Shown here one piece after another: positions 6,859 to 11,002 of a stretch of 11,002 nt of DNA. Both the position numbers and the translations under genes were made by a program. Source of the DNA: Mycobacterium sp. (lineage in GTDB: Bacteria; Actinomycetota; Actinomycetes; Mycobacteriales; Mycobacteriaceae); NCBI GenBank assembly GCA_019246375.1, contig JAFAQO010000684.1, positions 1-11,002 of the forward strand, read 5' to 3'. The notes below the pieces were generated by a model. The model was not told the origin of the DNA and did no database searches. It saw nothing but the letters and a program-made list of their open reading frames with translations. The number at the start of each line of letters is the position of its first letter. The first letter of the stretch is position 1.

Positions 6859-6864
6859 CTCAGC

Positions 6865-7470
6865 ATGGCACAGCCGACCAAAGCCGTCCGGAGCCGCCGA
6901 CGGGGAAAAGCGCTCGAGCACGCACTGTACGACGCGACACTGGCCGAACTTGGCGACGCGGGGTATGCCGGGCTGACCATGGAAGGAATTGCGGCGCGGG
7001 CCCACACCGGCAAAGCGGCGTTGTATCGACGCTGGTCCACCAAGCATGCGTTGGTGCAAGCGGCCCTGCTTTACGCGCTGCCGCCGTTGCCTGAGCCCCG
7101 TGCCGACCGGTCGGCGCGGGAGAACCTCCTGGCCGTCTTCACCGCGCACTGCGATGTGCTTGCCGGCAAGACTGCATTTCCGAGCATGGCGATCATCGGT
7201 CAGCTGATCCATGAACCAGAACTCCGGGCCATCTTCGCCGACGCTGTGGTAACTCCCCGCCTGCGGATCATCGAATCCATCCTGCGGACCGGCGAACGCA
7301 ACGGCGAGGTCGACTCGGCAACACTTACTCCGCTGACCGCACGAGTTGGCCCCGCATTGATCAACCATCAATTGATGCTCACCGGCGCTCCGCCGAACCG
7401 GCGCCAACTCGTCCGAATCGTGGAGACCGTGATACCGCACGCCGCGCCGGTGGGAGCCCGCTCAGGCTAG
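6865..7470 (+). CDS. TetR-family transcriptional regulator (Rv1167c-like)
   Basis: 201-residue DNA-binding repressor of the TetR/AcrR family. An N-terminal basic arm (KAVRSRRRGK, 6-15) precedes the three-helix DNA-binding domain; the helix-turn-helix covers about 38-57 (TMEGIAARAHTGKAALYRRW) with the recognition helix ending in the typical LYRRW. Residues from about 80 on form the helical ligand and dimer domain, which gives no clue to the ligand. The ATG at 6865 has no Shine-Dalgarno but stands at leaderless distance from TAACAT. Strand and place, opposite to lpqW, agree with M. tuberculosis Rv1167c. It converges on the methyltransferase gene; the two TAG stops share CTAG at 7467-7470. Likely targets are itself and the divergent small ORF/membrane protein genes, given the inverted repeats between them. 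The regulated function is unknown. Confidence 0.92.
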   Translation: MAQPTKAVRSRRRGKALEHALYDATLAELGDAGYAGLTMEGIAARAHTGKAALYRRWSTKHALVQAALLYALPPLPEPRADRSARENLLAVFTAHCDVLAGKTAFPSMAIIGQLIHEPELRAIFADAVVTPRLRIIESILRTGERNGEVDSATLTPLTARVGPALINHQLMLTGAPPNRRQLVRIVETVIPHAAPVGARSG

Positions 7471-8204
7471 TCGAGGCGAGTAGCCGCGACCGCCCAGATC
7501 GGGAAGTGCACCCGATGGTTTTCCAACAGCGGCCCAAGGACTTTTAGCCGCTCTTGCATGGGCGTAAACCGCGCTGCCATCGCGGGATTGGAACGCATCA
7601 TGGTGGTCGTGAAGGCAAACGTTTCCGGGCTGAATACACCCACGTAGGTCGAGGTCCCCACATAGTCGACGCGCCATCCGCTGCCGCCGAGCACTCGCTC
7701 GAAGTTGTCGGCCGGCAGGCCGTCGAACTGCAGACCGTTGACATTGTGGCGCCCGAATTCGAACATGAATAGCCGCGCACCGGGCTTGGTAACCCGGTGC
7801 AGCGCCTGGGCGTAGCGTTGTTGGGTCTCCTCGTCGTCGAGGAACACGTGGTAGAAGGCGCTGTCGACCACGGTGTCGAACCGGCCGTCGAACCCGTCGA
7901 GTTTGGTTGCGTCGGCCACCTGGAAGTCGACTTGCACGCCGGCACGCTCGGCGTTGCGTTTGGCCCGCTCGATCGCTGAGGGTGACCCGTCGATGCCCGT
8001 CGTCGAATAACCGTGCGCCGCATAGTGAATCGCGTGATAGCCGGGACCGGTGCCTGGGTCGAGCACTTCACCGCGTACCGCCCCGTAGGCAACCAACTGC
8101 TGCACAACCGGCTGCGGGCCACCGATATCCCAGGGAATCAGCTGCTCGCTCGACCGTTCGCCACCGTAGATCTCTTCGAACATCGGGTCGACGTTGTCTG
8201 CCAT
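7467..8204 (-). CDS. Class I SAM-dependent methyltransferase
   Basis: 245-residue cytosolic protein with a Rossmann methyltransferase domain. Motif I is VLDPGTGPGYHAI (47-59), a proline-containing version of the DxGxGxG loop. The acidic residue ending strand 2 that should hold the SAM ribose is D72 in GIDGSPSAI, motif III is VADATKL (97-102 region), and motif IV is FDTVVDSAFYHVF (109-121). The N-terminus (FEEIYGG...IPWDIGGPQP) and the C-terminal segment after about 150 probably form the substrate cap. The acceptor is unknown; related proteins occur in many copies in mycobacteria and are often annotated as thiopurine or generic methyltransferases. The ATG has a good AGGAG five bases upstream (8210-8214). 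It follows lpqW by 141 bases with a possible promoter of its own. M. tuberculosis has no gene here. The 3' end meets tetR tail to tail within CTAG. Confidence 0.9.
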   Translation of the reverse strand: MADNVDPMFEEIYGGERSSEQLIPWDIGGPQPVVQQLVAYGAVRGEVLDPGTGPGYHAIHYAAHGYSTTGIDGSPSAIERAKRNAERAGVQVDFQVADATKLDGFDGRFDTVVDSAFYHVFLDDEETQQRYAQALHRVTKPGARLFMFEFGRHNVNGLQFDGLPADNFERVLGGSGWRVDYVGTSTYVGVFSPETFAFTTTMMRSNPAMAARFTPMQERLKVLGPLLENHRVHFPIWAVAATRLD

Positions 8205-8252
8205 GGTTACTCCTCACCTGATCGACGAGCAGTTCGTAACCAACACCGACCG

Positions 8253-8258
8253 AGCCTA
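8253..8258 (-). promoter_or_regulatory. Possible -10 element for the methyltransferase gene
   Basis: TAGGCT on the minus strand, the same hexamer as at 6698-6703, in the 141-base gap after lpqW. It would leave a leader of about 40 bases ending in AGGAG. No -35 is evident, and read-through from lpqW is an alternative. Confidence 0.35.
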
Positions 8259-8345
8259 CCGTGTGCAGGGAACGCTAGCGGCTATTACAGCGGAAAGGGC
8301 GGACAGTCACAAGGGTGGCCCGCCTTCCAATATGGCGCTTCGCCG

Positions 8346-10259
8346 TTATTGTGCGATCTTGATCCACTGTCCGGCGTCGCCGACGATCCCGACCGGCACC
8401 GCGCCGGAGAGACTGACGTTCTGCAGGCTCGGACCGGCGGCGACAATCGTGGTGTCCTGCAGGATCGGCAACACCGTCGACATGTTCCACAGCCGCGGCT
8501 CGACAGCATCGATCACGTCATTGATGCTCTTAGTGCCATTGAGGGCAGCGTCGATATTCGACTGGATGTTGTGATCACAGATGCCCGTGAGGTTCGACGG
8601 CGCCTGGACCAATGCACCCGGCTCGGCGGCCCGGCTCGGCGCTGTCGACGTCGGGGTCGTTGCATTGGCGGTCGTGCCGGTCGATGACGGGGGCGCCGGG
8701 TCGGGTTTGGTCGTCGTCGGCGCACCCGATGTCGACACCGCCGTGGCCTCCAATGCCGGGCAGCCGTAACGCGAGGCCAGCAGCGTCGCCAAATTTCCGC
8801 CGGCTTGGTGCCAGCCGACGATCGCGTCAACCCGGTTGTTGACCAGTGCGTCGCGGTAGAGCGCCACCGGGTCCAGGGCCAGCACGGTCGCGGCGATACC
8901 GACGTTGCGCAGCTGGTCGGCGGCCGTATTGGCCACTGCCACCGAGGTCGGGTCATTCGCCGCCACCCCGAGCACCAGTGACAGCTGCTTTCCGTCCTTG
9001 CTGATGCGACCACGGGTGATCTCCGGAGGCCCGGTATTGACCGGCGCTGCCCCCGGCGAATCGGCCGCCGGTGGCGCCATCGACGGAGAAGTGTCGTTCT
9101 CGATCTGGTAGCCGGACGACTGCAACAGCGCCATCGCTGCTGCTTTGGTCATCGCCGGCGGCGCAGTCGGCACATACCCGGGATCGCTCGGTGCGCGGAT
9201 CTGCGCCTGATCCAGCGTCACGGTGTTGTCGCTGCCGGCGCCCACGGCGGCGAGCAGGTCAACATCGAGTAGTCCCAGAATCGCTTTGCGGACCGAGGTA
9301 TCGGCCAGCTTAGGCTGATTGGCGCGCAGCGTGAGTTGCATGACCCGCGGCGTCATGATCCGCGCCGTCCGCACATCGGGGATCGCGGACAACTGAGCGA
9401 ACGCCGCAGAGCCGCCGTGCACCTGAGCCACCTGAGTGTCGCCGTTGCGGATCGAATCGGCCAGCGCGGCCGGCGCCCCGGCCCGGCGAAAGAGGATGAG
9501 GTCCGGACTGGCAGGCGGAGCCCAGTACCGGTCGTTGCGGGCGAGCAGGATCTCGTCGCGCTGCGGGTCGATGTTCTCCACCCGGAACTGCCCACCGGTC
9601 ACGGGCAGTGCCCGCACCAGCCCGGCGGGGAAACCACCCGGCACGTCCTTGACGATGTGCGCCGGCAAGATGTTGCGGAACAACTCGCGCCAGGCTGGAT
9701 AAGGTTGCGCGAACGTGACGACCGCCTGCTTGCCGCCATCAATCGATTGCACGCCGGTGATCAGGTCATAGCCGGCCGGGTCGACCACACCGGGCTGACT
9801 GACCATCTGCCGCCACAGATACCAAAAGTCGTCGGCGGCGATGGGGGCGTTGTCCGTCCACTGTGCCTCGGGCCGGATCTTGTAGGTCACCGTGAACGGG
9901 CTGTCATTGGTCACATCGGCAGACACCAGCAAGGTCGGGTCCATCTCCCAGCGGGACCCGGTCGGCGTGCTGGGGTCGGGTATGGGCCGGAAGGCGCTGG
10001 GGAGCACCAGCGCGCTGATCGCCGCGTTGACCGCCGACAGATCCGACAACAAATGCGGGTTGAAGCCCGCGCCGATCGAGTCGATACCCATAATGATCTG
10101 GGTGATCCGCTGCGGGGGCGGCAACGTGCTCCGCGACGTCTCGGTACTTTGCGGCGCCGGCGGCGGGCTGACGGTACAGCTGACGACCACCAACGCCGAC
10201 GCCGAAATCAGCGCGCCGACCGTTACACGGGCGCGGCGACCTCGTTTCGGCACGTCCAT
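8346..10259 (-). CDS. lpqW: Lipoprotein LpqW, regulator of lipomannan/LAM synthesis
   Basis: Lipoprotein with the fold of peptide-binding SBP_bac_5 proteins but without transporter genes. In mycobacteria LpqW steers PIM4 between polar PIMs and LM/LAM, acting with the mannosyltransferase PimE at the cytoplasmic membrane. The 637 residues match M. tuberculosis LpqW (Rv1166, 635) nearly throughout. A basic N-region (KRGRRAR) and hydrophobic stretch lead to the lipobox VVSC with lipidated C28, followed by a Pro/Thr/Ser tether. Two low-complexity inserts occur near 410-440 and 506-548; the second is flanked by cysteines near 500 and 561 that could pair. The start is set at ATG 10259 from family length. 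Upstream codons in the same frame run back into typA and encode nothing signal-like. GTG 10253 is a second candidate because TACCCT lies 7 bases before it. Confidence 0.94.
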   Translation of the reverse strand: MDVPKRGRRARVTVGALISASALVVVSCTVSPPPAPQSTETSRSTLPPPQRITQIIMGIDSIGAGFNPHLLSDLSAVNAAISALVLPSAFRPIPDPSTPTGSRWEMDPTLLVSADVTNDSPFTVTYKIRPEAQWTDNAPIAADDFWYLWRQMVSQPGVVDPAGYDLITGVQSIDGGKQAVVTFAQPYPAWRELFRNILPAHIVKDVPGGFPAGLVRALPVTGGQFRVENIDPQRDEILLARNDRYWAPPASPDLILFRRAGAPAALADSIRNGDTQVAQVHGGSAAFAQLSAIPDVRTARIMTPRVMQLTLRANQPKLADTSVRKAILGLLDVDLLAAVGAGSDNTVTLDQAQIRAPSDPGYVPTAPPAMTKAAAMALLQSSGYQIENDTSPSMAPPAADSPGAAPVNTGPPEITRGRISKDGKQLSLVLGVAANDPTSVAVANTAADQLRNVGIAATVLALDPVALYRDALVNNRVDAIVGWHQAGGNLATLLASRYGCPALEATAVSTSGAPTTTKPDPAPPSSTGTTANATTPTSTAPSRAAEPGALVQAPSNLTGICDHNIQSNIDAALNGTKSINDVIDAVEPRLWNMSTVLPILQDTTIVAAGPSLQNVSLSGAVPVGIVGDAGQWIKIAQ

Positions 10260-10260
10260 T

Positions 10261-10266
10261 AGGGTA
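10261..10266 (-). promoter_or_regulatory. Possible -10 element for lpqW
   Basis: TACCCT on the minus strand, one base before ATG 10259 and seven before GTG 10253. If used, transcription would begin at or next to the GTG, giving a leaderless message that starts at codon 3 of the annotated gene. Confidence 0.35.
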
Positions 10267-10268
10267 TC

Positions 10269-10283
10269 GGGGTCTCGGACCCC
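10269..10283. repeat. Perfect inverted repeat GGGGTC-TCG-GACCCC before lpqW
   Basis: Six-base arms with a three-base centre, immediately upstream of the TACCCT element. On DNA it sits where an operator overlapping the promoter spacer would be. As RNA from typA it would be a tight hairpin 86-100 bases past the typA stop, without a U run. Confidence 0.4.
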
Positions 10284-10322
10284 ATCGGCGCATGACGCTA
10301 GTGTGCCGAGAGTGAATCTGCT

Positions 10323-10340
10323 GCGAGCGTTCATGCTCGC
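10323..10340 (-). terminator. Hairpin downstream of typA, possible terminator without U tract
   Basis: GCGAGC and GCTCGC form a perfect six-base stem with a six-base loop, extendable by a C-G pair and a wobble, beginning 28 bases after the typA TAA. There is no T run after it, as is often so for mycobacterial stem-loops, so termination is only a guess. Confidence 0.4.
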
Positions 10341-10368
10341 GGGCCACAGGACATCTCGGACACCTGTA

Positions 10369-11002
10369 TTAGCCCCGCGCTTTGGCACGGGCCCGGCTGC
10401 GGGCGCGCGCCGTGGCGTCCAACTCGACCTTGCGGACTCGGACCACCTCGGGAGTCACTTCCACGCACTCGTCGGGTGCGCAGAACTCCATAGCCCGCTC
10501 GAGATCGAGTTCGATCGGCTTGGCTTGCGTCTCGATGACATCGGCGGTCGAGGACCGAATATTGGTCAGCTTCTTCTCGCGTGTGACATTGATATCAAGG
10601 TCCTCCGGGCGCGGGTTGACGCCGACGACCATGCCCTCGTAGGTCTCCTGCCCGGGCTCGACGAAGAACTGGCCGCGATCGGCCAGCTGAATCAGCGCGA
10701 ACGGTGTGATGGTGCCCGACCGGTCGGATACCAGTGACCCGGTGTGCCGGGCCCGGATCTCACCAGCCCAGGGCCGGTAGCCGTCGAACACGGCGTTGCC
10801 GATGCCGGTGCCGCGGGTCTCGGTGAGGAAATCGGTGCGCCACCCGATCAGCCCCCGGCTGGGCACGACGAAGTCCATCCGGACCCAGCCCGCGGCGTGG
10901 TTGGTCATCTCTTCCATCCGGCCCTTCCGGGCGGCCATCAGCTGGGTGATGGCGCCGACGAATTCGTCGGGACAGTCGATGGTCAGTGCCTCGAACGGTT
11001 CG
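10369..11002 (-). CDS. typA: Translational GTPase TypA/BipA, N-terminus beyond window
   Basis: C-terminal 210 residues of the ribosome-binding GTPase TypA (BipA), an EF-G-like factor involved in ribosome assembly and stress adaptation. The GTPase and domain II are outside the window. What is seen begins [17 protein letters not shown], in the EF-G domain V-like region, then the family signature [21 protein letters not shown] (about 10817-10879), with W where most homologues have F. The BipA-specific C-terminal domain follows, including [20 protein letters not shown] and [19 protein letters not shown]. The protein ends in a basic tail [13 protein letters not shown], an extension beyond the RVRK end of the enterobacterial protein and usual in mycobacteria. 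An ATG at 10938 is internal, since the frame continues with clear homology to the window edge. It lies 109 bases upstream of lpqW on the same strand, as Rv1165-Rv1166 do. Confidence 0.95.
   Translation of the reverse strand, partial: EPFEALTIDCPDEFVGAITQLMAARKGRMEEMTNHAAGWVRMDFVVPSRGLIGWRTDFLTETRGTGIGNAVFDGYRPWAGEIRARHTGSLVSDRSGTITPFALIQLADRGQFFVEPGQETYEGMVVGVNPRPEDLDINVTREKKLTNIRSSTADVIETQAKPIELDLERAMEFCAPDECVEVTPEVVRVRKVELDATARARSRARAKARG

Noticed and set aside
6823..7440. 205-codon minus-strand ORF opposite tetR
   Set aside because: tetR has an unmistakable helix-turn-helix; the opposite frame shows no domain.
9336..10262. 308-codon plus-strand ORF
   Set aside because: Antisense to lpqW; Arg/His-rich and unlike any protein family.
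10260..10388. 43-residue N-terminal extension of LpqW into typA
   Set aside because: It would overlap the typA stop and bury the lipoprotein signal; family length supports the start at 10259.
1..11002. Mobile elements, CRISPR arrays, tRNA/rRNA genes, phage or defence genes
   Set aside because: No transposase, direct-repeat array, terminal inverted repeats or RNA gene signature was seen on either strand; the window is mainly conserved mycobacterial core.

Overview
The window looks like core chromosome of a mycobacterium, most likely a non-tuberculous species. The sequence is GC-rich, and several products match proteins I recognise from Mycobacterium tuberculosis almost end to end: FdxC, DapC, the F420 enzyme FbiC, LpqW, TypA and a TetR regulator. 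Read on the minus strand, the order typA - lpqW - tetR - Rv1171-like - fbiC - fdxC - dapC follows the M. tuberculosis Rv1165-Rv1178 segment. No species call is attempted.

Layout from left to right, almost all on the minus strand. Positions 1-795 hold the N-terminal part of an AidB-like acyl-CoA dehydrogenase, cut by the window edge. dapC (832-1920) and fdxC (1947-2273) lie directly upstream and probably form one transcription unit, fdxC-dapC-fadE. The 381-base gap at 2274-2654 contains the fdxC leader, a cluster of GTTGCA motifs, and what appears to be the wreck of a divergent PadR regulator (Rv1176c type): its first codons are joined to its last ~40 codons in another frame. Next comes a mycothiol-dependent isomerase-like (MDMPI/DinB fold) gene whose start overlaps the stop of fbiC. 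fbiC makes FO, the deazaflavin core of coenzyme F420. Upstream of fbiC are a four-helix membrane protein and a tiny overlapping reading frame that carries the only good ribosome binding site for that pair.

The only intact plus-strand gene is tetR (6865-7470). It converges on a class I methyltransferase gene so tightly that the two stop codons share one CTAG. lpqW, a lipoprotein that controls lipomannan/LAM synthesis, follows, and the right edge holds the last third of the translational GTPase TypA/BipA.

Compared with M. tuberculosis, several genes are missing from their usual places: mshB, PE11/PPE17, PE12, TB8.4 and fadH. The isomerase-like gene and the methyltransferase occupy positions where M. 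tuberculosis has none. I see no mobile element, tRNA, rRNA or CRISPR. The most interesting points are the PadR remnant, the fbiC-isomerase coupling, the overlapping small reading frame with a CTGA junction, and several promoters placed as if for leaderless transcripts.
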